Assembly: GCA_002683825.1 (NCBI GenBank)
Contig: NYUD01000061.1
Location: 62,001-126,000, forward strand
Reading direction: 5' to 3'
Source: Planctomycetota bacterium
GTDB lineage: Bacteria; Planctomycetota; UBA1135; GCA-002686595
Length of the DNA: 64,000 nt
Positions within the stretch are counted from its first letter, which is position 1. Every line of letters starts with the position of its first letter. Shown here piece after piece: positions 44,551-53,364 of this stretch. Below the pieces are notes generated by a model that searched no databases, had not been told where the DNA came from, and saw only the letters and a list, made by a program, of their open reading frames with translations. The translations under genes were made by a program, and so were the position numbers.

Positions 44551-44563
44551 ACCGGTTCGTGTG

Positions 44564-45739
44564 TTAGTTGCGAGGGTCTTGATGCTCTTGCTGAACGCTA
44601 CGGCGAGCCTCGACCCAGCGAGCTACCAGGAGATCGTAGGCCGCGGGCCAAAACGGCCCCGAGCCGGCGACCCACCTGCCGGACTCATCCGCCACCGCAG
44701 ATGCCGTGGCGAAGGGAGTCGAAGCGTTCGCGGAGTCCTCGGTCAGCAGAGAGGAGCCCGATATTGTGCCCTTTGATCCCTCTCCGGTCGAAGACGGCAG
44801 CCCGTTTGGAGCGCGAAGGCCCTCCGCAAGGGCCCCACCCCCCGGAATCTCCCCCAACCCGCTACGCACCGCCTCCAGGTAGTTTCGGGCGATTCCGAGG
44901 CGTTCCCGTAGCTCCGGGGCTCCACCCGTGCGCCTCACCAGGCGGGACAGCTCCTTCTCGATCGAGCGACAGACCTCGGCGGCCCCGGCGAACTCCGCGG
45001 AGGTCGCCTCCCGCCCCGCCTCCAGGCGGCGGTCGAGGTCCTTGAGCCGGTTCCACAGGCCCAGCAGATCCTCGGCGTCTCCGGGCGCCAGGCGGCCGCT
45101 CTGACGGGCCTCGAGAGTGTCGGCCCCCAGGGCCCCGACCGCCTCGACCATGGCGCTGCTGAGGCGGCTCACATCGACCGACCGCGTGGCCCCCGGCCTG
45201 GCTTCCTCGAGCGTCATGAGCAGAAAACCCGCGGCCAGGACGGGCGCGACGATCGGAAGCAAGAGCGGCGGGAACATCGCCCGCAACGCTTCCGACGGTC
45301 GCAGGCGCGCCAGCACGGCCTCGCACACCAGCCGCTCCATCGCCCGCACCGGCGCACCTGTTCCCGAAGAGCGTTCGATCCCGTAGGCCGTGACCAACCC
45401 ACCCTGATAGCGCAATCTGCGGTCGAGGGCGCGGGCGATCCGGCGCGCGTCCGTCCGGTGTTCCAGCCACCAGGCCAAAGCAGCCAGGAGTCCGCCGAAC
45501 CCGGCGACGTAAATCCCCTGGGCGTCGGCGCGATCGACACCGACCCTGAGGGCGCTCGCCAGGAGGACGAAGGCCGCTGCAAGACCGAGGAGCACGCTCT
45601 CCCCGAGACGCGCCATCGACAGAGCGCGATGCGTGCGGTGCACGACGGAGGAGACCGACGCGGGTCTCCTTTCCGATTGGCCGCGCAAGTCCTTGTCCCG
45701 CCAGGAGGAGCGCGGCGTTCTTTCGAAGGAGCCGGACAT
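44564..45739 (-). CDS. Membrane protein of unknown function
   Basis: A 391-residue protein. Two hydrophobic helices (SVLLGLAAAFVLLASAL, IYVAGFGGLLAALAWWL) form a hairpin near residues 45-95 and a third lies near 160 (LLLPIVAPVLAAGFLLM). A soluble helical region follows, with E-L-S-R-L-V-type coiled coil, then a low-complexity Ser/Gly/Ala tail. The first half resembles the N-terminus of DUF4175-type membrane proteins, but the match is partial. Its ATG follows the previous stop directly (TAGATG), and ino1 starts 13 bases after its end. Confidence 0.55.
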   Translation of the reverse strand: MSGSFERTPRSSWRDKDLRGQSERRPASVSSVVHRTHRALSMARLGESVLLGLAAAFVLLASALRVGVDRADAQGIYVAGFGGLLAALAWWLEHRTDARRIARALDRRLRYQGGLVTAYGIERSSGTGAPVRAMERLVCEAVLARLRPSEALRAMFPPLLLPIVAPVLAAGFLLMTLEEARPGATRSVDVSRLSSAMVEAVGALGADTLEARQSGRLAPGDAEDLLGLWNRLKDLDRRLEAGREATSAEFAGAAEVCRSIEKELSRLVRRTGGAPELRERLGIARNYLEAVRSGLGEIPGGGALAEGLRAPNGLPSSTGEGSKGTISGSSLLTEDSANASTPFATASAVADESGRWVAGSGPFWPAAYDLLVARWVEARRSVQQEHQDPRN

Positions 45740-46525
45740 CTACTTGGAAGCTTCTCTCGAGACGAGCGGCAAAGCCTCGGCCCAGGCCGGGGGCAAACGA
45801 GTCACGCGTCGGCGCGCGAAAAGCAGTCGGACCTCCTGGCCCCGGGGAGGAATCAACCACCCGTTCGGCGCCCAGATGTATTGATTCACGCATTCCTCCA
45901 GCGCCCCCGTCAAGAGCGTGTTGCCCTGGTAGAAGAACGTGATGTTGACCAGGTTCTCTTCGAGATCGGCGACGAAGCTGGGGGGCTGCCCTTCACGGAC
46001 GGCCGCAAAGCGCGACCCCAGAAAGACCCAGGCGTGGCGGCGCATCGCGCGACCGGTCTCGAGGTTCGTCAAGAGATCCTCCACCCGAAAGAGATAGATC
46101 TCACCGGCCTCCCGCCAGGCGACGTAGAGAAACAATCCCGAGTGCTCCCCGGCGACGGGCGGCACGATGCGCGCGGGCTCTCCGTCGCTCTCGACCGCGC
46201 GCGCATTCGTCCCCGCTTCGACGCCGAGTGCCAGGAGCGCCGCGTTCAAGAGGCTGGGCTTGACATGGGTCAGAAAGAGACTCTCGTGGGCAGCTCCACG
46301 CTCTCCGACGAGCAGGTATTCGAGCAGATCGTTTCGCACCAGAACCTCGGCCGGCACCGAAACCAGTCCGCGGCTCGGATCGAGCTCGATCCCTGTCCCC
46401 ACGAGGGCCTGGCGAAGAAGCTCCGCCCCGTCCTCGGCCGTCTCCTTCTGGGTCGCGGGCAGCCCGGTCCGAACGGCTCCGAGGCCGGTGCAAAGGGCGA
46501 GGAAAGGCAGAACAAGCAAACGCAT
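45740..46525 (-). CDS. Exported protein of unknown function
   Basis: About 261 residues with a signal peptide (MRLLVLPFLALCTGLGAVRTG) and a mixed alpha/beta mature domain, including LVSVPAEVLVRNDLLEYLLVG, GEIYLFRVEDLL and ENLVNITFFYQGNTLL. No known domain, lipobox or membrane anchor. ATG 46525 is chosen; an upstream TTG would put charged residues before the signal peptide. It is directly followed by the membrane-protein gene and probably functions with it in the envelope. Confidence 0.6.
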   Translation of the reverse strand: MRLLVLPFLALCTGLGAVRTGLPATQKETAEDGAELLRQALVGTGIELDPSRGLVSVPAEVLVRNDLLEYLLVGERGAAHESLFLTHVKPSLLNAALLALGVEAGTNARAVESDGEPARIVPPVAGEHSGLFLYVAWREAGEIYLFRVEDLLTNLETGRAMRRHAWVFLGSRFAAVREGQPPSFVADLEENLVNITFFYQGNTLLTGALEECVNQYIWAPNGWLIPPRGQEVRLLFARRRVTRLPPAWAEALPLVSREASK

Positions 46526-46600
46526 GGAAACTCCGTGGGACTTGCGATTAGGACCCCGCGCCCGTGGACTCAAGCAGCCTGCACGGAACCCGGTTCGATG

Positions 46601-47431
46601 CTACCCCCCCGCCTCGAGAGTCGCGCGCTCGATCCCGAGATGATCGAGGTCCTCCTTCAGGAGCTCGTAGACGGCTCCGGCGTAGCACCGGATCTCGTAC
46701 TGCGCTTCGGGCTTGAGTCGCTGGGACAGGAAGTGCAGGACCCCCTGGAGCGATACGGTCCAGTAGGCCTGGGTGTAGAGGTTCTGGGGCAACAGAATGC
46801 GTGCGATCTCCTTGGCGACACCGCGCGCGATGCGCTCTTCGTACAGCTCGAAGGCGCGCTCGTACTCGGCGATCATCGTACGGCGTTCGCCCTCGTGATC
46901 GAAATCCTGCGGCAGCTCCACCGAGGCTTGCTTGTTTCCGTGGGACGGGTTCGCCCGCATGCGCAGGGGCACGTAAAACTCGGGCGTCCACTGGACGTAG
47001 CGTCCCGAGATCTCATTCCAGCTGCACCCCTTGTCGGTGTCGAACATAACGTCGAAGGCCTCGACGGAAATCGACCGGCCGTCCGCCGCGTACTCGCGCC
47101 AGGTCGAGCCGACCTGGTACTTGAAGGCCTGACGGAATACGAACAGGGGCGCCTTCCAGTGGAACGTGAAGAACGAATGGCGGTACGGCGAGGTATGTCC
47201 GTGGGCCCACAGAAATCCGGCCAGCTTCCGATCTCCCTCCTCGAAGGTGAGCTTCTCCTTGTTGTAGGAGATCCGCGCCGCGTTGACGACCTTCAGGGCC
47301 GGGTCGGAGCGCATGCGATCCACGAGCGCCAAGAACCCGACGCCATCGTCGAGGGGAAAGCACGCTCCGTCGGGAGTCTCCAGCAGGGCTGCGCGACTCC
47401 TGGGTCGGATCTCTCGGGTCGTTTCAGACAT
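46601..47431 (-). CDS. thyX: Flavin-dependent thymidylate synthase ThyX with insertion in its signature motif
   Basis: A 276-residue homologue of ThyX, which methylates dUMP to dTMP with FAD, NADPH and methylene-tetrahydrofolate. Family blocks: PLFVFRQAFKYQVGS, NEISGRYVQWTPEFYVPLRM and LHFLSQRLKPEAQYEIR. Two odd points. The R-H-R of the R-H-R-x7-S signature reads K-Y-Q here, as in some phage-like versions that have K-H-Q. And about 27 residues (REYAADGRSIS through KGCSW) are inserted between the motif and N-E-I-S-G-R. Flavin- and dUMP-binding residues outside are kept. No ThyA gene is in the window. ATG 47431; an in-frame start at 47488 would add 19 residues. Confidence 0.85.
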   Translation of the reverse strand: MSETTREIRPRSRAALLETPDGACFPLDDGVGFLALVDRMRSDPALKVVNAARISYNKEKLTFEEGDRKLAGFLWAHGHTSPYRHSFFTFHWKAPLFVFRQAFKYQVGSTWREYAADGRSISVEAFDVMFDTDKGCSWNEISGRYVQWTPEFYVPLRMRANPSHGNKQASVELPQDFDHEGERRTMIAEYERAFELYEERIARGVAKEIARILLPQNLYTQAYWTVSLQGVLHFLSQRLKPEAQYEIRCYAGAVYELLKEDLDHLGIERATLEAGG

Positions 47432-47499
47432 GGTGTTTACTCGGCGGGACTCTTCGTCGTACATCCGGGGAGATCCGGGTCGGTTCACCCTACCTTCGG

Positions 47500-50280
47500 C
47501 TACAGACGCGCTTCCAAACGTTCCTGTTCTTTCGCTGCGAGTTGGGAATGGCCGGCCTTGTCACGGGCCCTGCGGGCCAACTCGCGGGCACCTTCCTCTT
47601 CGCCGTCCTGCAGGGCGCGCCAGGCGCCGGCCTGCAGGACGGCGCTCTCGAGGCGGCCCCGGGGATCGATGCCCGCCTGCGGTTCGAAAACACCGAAGGC
47701 CTGTGCAAAGGCCGCCCGGGGCAGAACCCCCGCCCGATACTCACAAACGAGGGAGCGCGCCAGGCGCTCGGCATCGCAAAAGCGCTCCTGGCGCCAGGCG
47801 AGTCCCAGGAGCCGACTGCGCGCTCGCAGGCGGACTTCCGGATCCGGGCGGGCCTCGCCGGCGAGCGCGACGAGGCCCGCCTCCAGGAGCCGGCGCGCCG
47901 CGGGCTCTTCCCCCCCCTCCAGCACGCGCTCGCCCAGGGCTACCAACAGGCGCCCATCCAATCCGGTCCAGCCCGGGCTGCGCTCGAGGATGTCCCCAAC
48001 CCGTCGTTGGCCCGCCAGGAGGGCCGCGAGGTGCAGCTCGGCCCGCCAGGAGAAGACCGGGGAAGGGAGCTCCTGCCCGAGGAAACGCCGATGCAGGTCC
48101 GTGCGGGCGGAGGCGAGCGGCGCGTCGAGCAACAGGTGCTCGGAGCCTTCCGGGAAGCGGCCCGTGCGCCCCATCGAAAGAAACAGCTCGGAGCGCAGGA
48201 GCTGGCGCTCCTCGTCGCCCAGGCGAACGTCCGCCTGCACGACCTCCATTGTTCTCAGGATCACATCGATCGCTTCCAGCTCCCCCGACCGGCCCAGACA
48301 ACGGGCGGCCATGAGCCGGATCTCGATGTCGCCCGCGCTGCAAACCGTGCGCTCCAGGACCTGAGAGAGCCGCGGATGCTCCAGCTTCGAAAGCGTGCTC
48401 AGGGCCAGGGCGCGCTCCTCGGGAGAAGTCCGATCCGAAAGGACAAGGCTCGATAGAAAGTCGAACGCGGTGTCGGACGAGGCGAACTCCAGGGCCTCTA
48501 GCATGCGCGCCCGAAGCTCGCGGTCCGCGTCCCCGTAGCCCGCCGCGATCTCGAGTGCCGCCCGTTCGCCCACGCCGTCGCGGGGGGAGCCGACGAGGTG
48601 CAACGCCGCTTCGATCCGGGTCCGGCGCTCGGTCTCTCTCGTGAGGTATCCGGTCAGCGCCAGGCGGCCGCGTTCGCAACGGGCGAGGGCGTTGAAGGCG
48701 CTCTCAACCACCTCGGTGCTGACTCCGATCGCCCGCTCGAGGCAGCCTTCGAAGGCCTCGAAGAACCCCTCGACGTCCGCGGACATCGTCGCCAAGAGCG
48801 CCTGTACGCCAAGCTCGGCGGCGCGCGGCGGCGGGGTTCCACCGGGCCCGCTGAGCCCCGCGAGTTCCTGGGTCAACCAGCGCTCGAGTGCACGGTCGAC
48901 CTTCTCGTCCCCCACCAGCGGACGCAGAAGCTCGCACGCGCTCCGCCGCGTGGCCCGCACCTCGCCGAGGGCGAGCCAGTCGTCGCGGAAGGCCGGCAGC
49001 GGGTGTGCGCGCGGAAACCAACCCAGACGGGCGTGTCGTGACTCCACCTCCCATCCGCGCCAGGTCTCGAACAGCTCCGTCTGAAAGGCAGCGGGCCTTC
49101 GCAGAAGCGCGCGCCATGCGGCGGCGGCGATGGACGGCTCGGGATCCCTCAGGGCAAACACCAGGAGCGCGGCCGTCTCTCTCCACCCCTCGGGCTGTCG
49201 ACCCAGCGTGCTGCCGAGCGCCAGGACGGTCGCCCTGCGAATCTCGACCGGCCCCGTGGGCTGCAGGAACCCTCGAACGAGGGCCCGGTCCCAGCGCTCC
49301 AACCGATGGCCGAACTCGGCCATGAGCGCGACCCAGCCGGCCTCGGAAAGTCCCTCCGCCATGGCCAGCTCGAAAAAGCGCGCCGGCGGGACGAGACAGA
49401 CCAAGGCGCCGACGAGCTCGTCTACGGCGCGTTTGCTCTCGCTATCGTCGCTCTCCGAAAAGGCCGAGAGCTTCCGCAGAAAGGCGCGCGCCAGCCCCTC
49501 GTCACCCGATCGCGACGCGGTGAGAAAGAGCTCGCGATAGGGCCTTGCGTCCGCTCTCCAGCCCGCCTCGATCAGGGCCTCTAGATCCCCCCCCGCCGCA
49601 TGCGAGAAGCGCAGCACCTGGACCAATCCGAAGAGCGTGCGGTTCGCCCCCGCGATCCTCTCTTCGATGGCTGCCAGACATTCCAGGGACGGCGGAGCCC
49701 GCTCCAGCTGGCGGAAGAAGCGCTCGAATTCGAGCGTCTCTTCGCGTCCGCCGGCGGCTTGAAAAAGCTCGATGAAGAGCTCGGCTTTCACCTCCGCAGC
49801 CCCCACCGACACCAACGAGGCGCGCGCCGCCGCCTGGACCCGCGGGTCGGGGTCTCGGCAAAGCCGGGCGAGCACCTCTCCCGCGGCGACACAGGAGAGC
49901 GTGTCGAGGGCTTCGGCCAGGGCCAGGCGCACGTTGGGCAAGCGCTCCTCGGACAACGAGCGGGCCAGTTCCCCCGGCAAGCGAGCCGGTTCGAGGCAAG
50001 CCAGGACCGCGAGCGCCCGTGCGCGCACGTTGGGGTGTGGATCGAAGAGCCGTTCCTGCACGGGCGCGGCCCAGGATGCGTCCAACGCGCCTCCGAACTC
50101 CGCGCGGCGCAATAGGCCATCGAGGGCGCGAAGTCGCAGCTCCCAGCGCTTCGACAGCAAGGCCTGCGCGAGCTCGTCCTGCGAGCGGCCCGGCTCCAGC
50201 GCCAGCCGGCGTGTTTGAAGTTCCCACTCGACCGGCGTCTGCAGCGCCGCGCCGAGGAACAGGACGAAGAGGGCGTTCAT
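47500..50280 (-). CDS. Very large HEAT-repeat exported protein
   Basis: A 926-residue protein with a hydrophobic leader (MNALFVLFLGAALQ) and about twenty HEAT-like helical pairs. Clear copies are HPNVRARALAVLACLEPARLPGELARSL, LPNVRLALAEALDTLSCVAAGEVLARL, PSIAAAAWRALLRRPAAF and DIEIRLMAARCLGRSGELEAI. It should form a long superhelical scaffold in the envelope. Enzymatic residues are not seen. ATG 50280 overlaps the nnrD stop (ATGA), so it is made from the same transcript as the NAD(P)H-hydrate dehydratase, an association whose meaning is not obvious. Confidence 0.72.
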   Translation of the reverse strand: MNALFVLFLGAALQTPVEWELQTRRLALEPGRSQDELAQALLSKRWELRLRALDGLLRRAEFGGALDASWAAPVQERLFDPHPNVRARALAVLACLEPARLPGELARSLSEERLPNVRLALAEALDTLSCVAAGEVLARLCRDPDPRVQAAARASLVSVGAAEVKAELFIELFQAAGGREETLEFERFFRQLERAPPSLECLAAIEERIAGANRTLFGLVQVLRFSHAAGGDLEALIEAGWRADARPYRELFLTASRSGDEGLARAFLRKLSAFSESDDSESKRAVDELVGALVCLVPPARFFELAMAEGLSEAGWVALMAEFGHRLERWDRALVRGFLQPTGPVEIRRATVLALGSTLGRQPEGWRETAALLVFALRDPEPSIAAAAWRALLRRPAAFQTELFETWRGWEVESRHARLGWFPRAHPLPAFRDDWLALGEVRATRRSACELLRPLVGDEKVDRALERWLTQELAGLSGPGGTPPPRAAELGVQALLATMSADVEGFFEAFEGCLERAIGVSTEVVESAFNALARCERGRLALTGYLTRETERRTRIEAALHLVGSPRDGVGERAALEIAAGYGDADRELRARMLEALEFASSDTAFDFLSSLVLSDRTSPEERALALSTLSKLEHPRLSQVLERTVCSAGDIEIRLMAARCLGRSGELEAIDVILRTMEVVQADVRLGDEERQLLRSELFLSMGRTGRFPEGSEHLLLDAPLASARTDLHRRFLGQELPSPVFSWRAELHLAALLAGQRRVGDILERSPGWTGLDGRLLVALGERVLEGGEEPAARRLLEAGLVALAGEARPDPEVRLRARSRLLGLAWRQERFCDAERLARSLVCEYRAGVLPRAAFAQAFGVFEPQAGIDPRGRLESAVLQAGAWRALQDGEEEGARELARRARDKAGHSQLAAKEQERLEARL

Positions 50281-51194
50281 CGAAACTCGGCGCCGCGATC
50301 CGCCGCAAAACCCATCTGTGCGGCTGCGAGAGCCTCGATCACATCACTCGCGATCACCGCCGCTTCCCCCCGCTCTCTCGCAGCGAGATCCCCGGCCAGA
50401 CCGTGCACGTGGACCGCCCCACGCACCGCTGCAAAGGGCGTCCAACCACCGTCGGCGCTCGTCCGGGTTCGCGCCAGGTAGGCGCTCATCAAACCGGCCA
50501 AGACATCGCCCGAGCCGGCCGTGGCGAGGGCGGGGTTGCCGCTCGAATTCAAGGCGCTGCGCTCGCTGTCGGCGACGACCGTCGCGGCTCCCTTGAGACA
50601 GCAGATGCCGTCCGTCCGGCGCGCCAGGGTCCGGGCGAGTCGGCGGCGTCCGGCGTCATCGTCGGGAACCGGCGCGCCGGTGCGTTCAACGCCGACCAGA
50701 CGCCTCGCTTCCCCGGGATGGGGTGTCGTCACCAACACATCGCGCGCGGTCGCCAGAAGTTCCGGCTCTCCCGCACAGACGTTCAGTCCATCCGCGTCCA
50801 CCACCAATGGCACGGCGACCGAACGCAGGGTCGTTTCGAGAAGCGCCCGGGTTCTCTCGTTCGCACCGAGCCCCGGACCGAGAAGCACCGCGTGTGGAGC
50901 GAACGCCTCGAGCTCGTCGGGCCAATCGATGCGCCCTCCGCGGTAGATCCGACGCAGATCGAAAAGAATGGCCTCCGGCGCGGCGGCCGGGATCACCCGC
51001 AGCGGGTTCTCGTCGAAACAGCCGACGGCGACCAGCCCCGCCCCCCCACGCTGGGCCGAACGGGCGCACAAAACCGCCGCGCCTGGCATGGTTTCGCTGC
51101 CCGCGAGAAGGAGCACGCGACCGGCGCTACCCTTGTGTGCATCACGGCCGAGGGCGGGCAAGGGACGCAGCGGCTCTTCGGTGTTGTCGGCCAC
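50277..51194 (-). CDS. nnrD: ADP-dependent NAD(P)H-hydrate dehydratase
   Basis: A 305-residue ribokinase-fold enzyme repairing hydrated NAD(P)H at the expense of ADP. Blocks: GRDAHKGSAGRVLLLAGSETMPGAAVL, the VLLGPGLGANERT segment, VVDADGLNV, LVTTPHPGEARRL, GICCLKGAATVVAD and GNPALATAGSGDVLAGLMSAYLA, which holds the catalytic aspartate. The NAD(P)HX epimerase domain often fused at the N-terminus is absent, and no nnrE is nearby. The start is GTG 51194. It follows the asparaginase gene by seven bases. Confidence 0.92.
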   Translation of the reverse strand: MADNTEEPLRPLPALGRDAHKGSAGRVLLLAGSETMPGAAVLCARSAQRGGAGLVAVGCFDENPLRVIPAAAPEAILFDLRRIYRGGRIDWPDELEAFAPHAVLLGPGLGANERTRALLETTLRSVAVPLVVDADGLNVCAGEPELLATARDVLVTTPHPGEARRLVGVERTGAPVPDDDAGRRRLARTLARRTDGICCLKGAATVVADSERSALNSSGNPALATAGSGDVLAGLMSAYLARTRTSADGGWTPFAAVRGAVHVHGLAGDLAARERGEAAVIASDVIEALAAAQMGFAADRGAEFR

Positions 51195-51201
51195 GGATCC
51201 G

Positions 51202-52233
51202 CTAGACCTCCACCGCTAATTCGACGCGACCGACCTCTTGGCCCGCGTGGTTTCGCAGGGTGGGATCGCTCCAGCGTTCGAGGTGTTTGAGCTCGTCGGG
51301 CGTCGCCAGTTTCAGCCCCTCCAGGAGACCGATAACGACCGCATGCAAACCGCGCACTCTTCCGTCGTCAATCTTCACCGCCAGACCGCGGTCACCGCCG
51401 ACGATGCCGATGGCGTGGATGGCTTCGGCGCCGATCTTTGCGAAGAGCCGACCGCCGCTGGCGCGCAGGAGGTCGGTGTCGATGCGCTTCACGGTGCCGC
51501 CGATCAGCTCGGGATGGCGGGCCGCCACGCGCGTGATGCGCTGCAGAGCTTCGCGACGCTCCTGCGCCAACCCCTCGGGGTTGGCGACGCGCGCAAAGGC
51601 CATGGCCAGGGCGTTCAGGGGGAGTCGATACGTGGGCGCGCTACACCCGTCGATGCTCGGGGAGAGACTCTCCCCCGGAAGTCCACACATCTCTTCGATG
51701 GCGCTGCGAACGAGGCACTGCCCTGCGCTCGCCGGGTCGAGGTAATTCTCCGCCACGACTCCCAGGTGGAGACCGAGGGCGAGAAAGCCCGCGTGCTTGC
51801 CCGAACAGTTGTTGTGCAGGGGGTTGGGATCGCAGCCCTCCAGCGTGAGCGCGCGACGCGTCTCGGGGTCGTTGGGCGGATGAACACCGCACTGAAGGTG
51901 GTCGACGGACAGCGCGAGCCGATCCAACGTTCGCCGTACGGTGCGGGTATGACAGGGTTCCCCGGAATGGGAAGCGACCGCCAGCGCAACCTCCTCATCG
52001 TCCAGCCCGAAGCGCCTGAGGGCACCCGTCTCGAAGAGCGGCAGGACCTGCAACGACTTGACCGAACTGCGGGCGAAGAAGGGCGCCTGGAACTCCCCCT
52101 GGCCGGCGATCACGGCCCCGGCCGCATCCGTCAGGCACCAGGCGCCGCGGTGCACGGACTCCACACAACCGGCGCGGTGGATGCGACAGAGGACCGGATT
52201 CTCCGGGTAGGGACGTGCTGATCTGGATTCCAT
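51202..52233 (-). CDS. L-asparaginase II family protein (thermolabile type)
   Basis: A 343-residue protein of the Rhizobium-type asparaginase family (serine-beta-lactamase/glutaminase-related), not the classic AnsA/B fold. Conserved parts: FARSSVKSLQVLPLFETGA with the S-x-x-K pair, VASHSGEPCHTRTV, HNNCSGKHAGFLALG and SIDGCSAPTYRLPLNALAMAFAR. It should hydrolyse asparagine to aspartate and ammonia in the cytosol. It starts a long same-strand run (asparaginase, nnrD, HEAT protein) and is divergent from the zinc-ribbon membrane gene, with a 54-base shared promoter gap. Confidence 0.85.
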   Translation of the reverse strand: MESRSARPYPENPVLCRIHRAGCVESVHRGAWCLTDAAGAVIAGQGEFQAPFFARSSVKSLQVLPLFETGALRRFGLDDEEVALAVASHSGEPCHTRTVRRTLDRLALSVDHLQCGVHPPNDPETRRALTLEGCDPNPLHNNCSGKHAGFLALGLHLGVVAENYLDPASAGQCLVRSAIEEMCGLPGESLSPSIDGCSAPTYRLPLNALAMAFARVANPEGLAQERREALQRITRVAARHPELIGGTVKRIDTDLLRASGGRLFAKIGAEAIHAIGIVGGDRGLAVKIDDGRVRGLHAVVIGLLEGLKLATPDELKHLERWSDPTLRNHAGQEVGRVELAVEV

Positions 52234-52287
52234 TCGTGAAAAGGGGATACGATTCTAGGGTCCAGAAGGTGTACGCTCAGGCCCAAA

Positions 52288-52719
52288 ATGGCCCGTGGGT
52301 ATACGAGAATGGATCGGCTCGGGTGGCTGGTCTCCCCCGCGCTCCTGATCGGAGTCGGTCTGGGGGTCTGGCTCACGGGGCACGAGCCGAAGGCCGTCTT
52401 GCCCCTGGTCCTCGGACTCGGCCTGGCCTTTCCGACCCTCTGGATCCTGATTTCCGCTCTGTCGCCGGGGAAGGCGGACCGACGCTGCCGGGAATGCGGT
52501 GCCTCGGAGCTCGTACGCATCGACAAGGCCACGACCCTCGGCCTACGCTGCCGCGCTTGCGGGTTTCGCGATGAATCCGCCAGCGGATGGTTGCTCGCGG
52601 AGGAGGAGGGCCCGCTCGAGGAACTCGTGCTGAACCGGCGCCGAAACTACCGGCAACGCATCCGCACGGGCGAAAAGCCGGCGAGTTCGGACGTGGACAG
52701 ACGGGTGCGCTCGAACTAG
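52288..52719 (+). CDS. Two-helix membrane protein with cytoplasmic zinc ribbon
   Basis: A 143-residue protein with two hydrophobic segments (LGWLVSPALLIGVGLGVWLTG and VLPLVLGLGLAFPTLWILISAL). A C4-type zinc ribbon (RRCRECGASE and LRCRACGF) and a basic, arginine-rich tail follow. The ribbon probably faces the cytosol. ATG 52288; ATG 52309 is a shorter alternative. It is 12 bases ahead of the DUF151 nuclease gene and likely co-transcribed. No function is known. Confidence 0.6.
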   Translation: MARGYTRMDRLGWLVSPALLIGVGLGVWLTGHEPKAVLPLVLGLGLAFPTLWILISALSPGKADRRCRECGASELVRIDKATTLGLRCRACGFRDESASGWLLAEEEGPLEELVLNRRRNYRQRIRTGEKPASSDVDRRVRSN

Positions 52720-52731
52720 AAGGGGGGGGTC

Positions 52732-53169
52732 ATGGCCGAGTCTGCACCCCAATCCGAACTCGTCGAGTGCGTCCTCGGACGCATCGTGATTCGCGACGGA
52801 GCGGATCGGCAGTACATCTACCTGACCGAAACGGACGGGGAACGAGGCTTTCCGATCGTCATCGGCAACAACGAAGCCGGCGAGATCCACCGGGTGGTCC
52901 ACTCGATCGAACCCGACCGCCCCCTCACCCACCAGCTCATCTTCGCCGCAATCGAGGTCCTGGGAGCCTCGATTCGGACCGTCGACATCGTCGACCTACG
53001 CCAGAACACCTTCTACGCCAAGATCGTCCTGGCAGACGGAACGGGGGCGATCGTGGGATCCCTGGACGCTCGCCCCAGCGATGCGATCGCCCTGGCCCTG
53101 CGAGCCGGCTCTCGTATCCGCGTGGCCGAAACGGTCCTGGACGAGGCGAGCCGCTCAGAATCGGGGTAG
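52732..53169 (+). CDS. Bifunctional nuclease family protein (DUF151)
   Basis: A 145-residue protein. FPIVIGNNEAGEIHRVVHSIEPDRPLTHQLI, RTVDIVDLRQNTFYAKIVL and LDARPSDAIALALRAGSRIRVAE are the diagnostic blocks of DUF151, the family of plant and bacterial bifunctional nucleases. The conserved R-P-S-D-A-I-A-L-A segment is complete. The substrate in bacteria is unsettled. An AGAAGGGGGGG tract directly before ATG 52732 gives an excellent ribosome site. Confidence 0.88.
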   Translation: MAESAPQSELVECVLGRIVIRDGADRQYIYLTETDGERGFPIVIGNNEAGEIHRVVHSIEPDRPLTHQLIFAAIEVLGASIRTVDIVDLRQNTFYAKIVLADGTGAIVGSLDARPSDAIALALRAGSRIRVAETVLDEASRSESG

Positions 53170-53302
53170 GGGACGGTGGCGGCGGGTCGGCGGAATGTGA
53201 ACCGTGCCTTCGATCGGACGCGCACGTTTTTTATCCCTCTTCCAACCAGGAACCGCCCTTTTTCGTCTTCGGCCGCCGTCCTTGAAATGGGCGCTCTCGC
53301 AT

Positions 53303-53326
53303 TCAACCGTATTATATTACGGTTGA
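53303..53326. promoter_or_regulatory. 9-bp perfect inverted repeat before the lipoprotein array
   Basis: TCAACCGTA (53303-53311) and TACGGTTGA (53318-53326) are exact inverted copies around TTATAT, the most AT-rich spot in the region, 39 bases before the ATG of the first lipoprotein. The geometry is that of a dimeric repressor operator; TATATT inside the site resembles a -10 box, so binding would block transcription. The 11-6-11 overall plan also recalls Xer/dif recombination sites, but the arm sequence does not match dif well. The other 170 bases of the gap hold nothing else. Confidence 0.5.
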
Positions 53327-53364
53327 TATGCCCCTGTGAGGTTCTCCTGAATAGACTCGGAACT

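Noticed and set aside
42502-45045. Plus-strand frame of about 850 codons
   Set aside because: Covers the hydrolase and ino1 genes in other frames; Arg/Pro/Gly-rich with no family.
45458-48364. Plus-strand frame of about 970 codons
   Set aside because: Lies opposite thyX, the HEAT-repeat gene and two exported proteins; no domain, low-complexity composition.
53303-53326. dif/XerCD recombination site
   Set aside because: Length plan fits (11-6-11) but arms do not match known dif consensus and perfect symmetry is unusual for dif.
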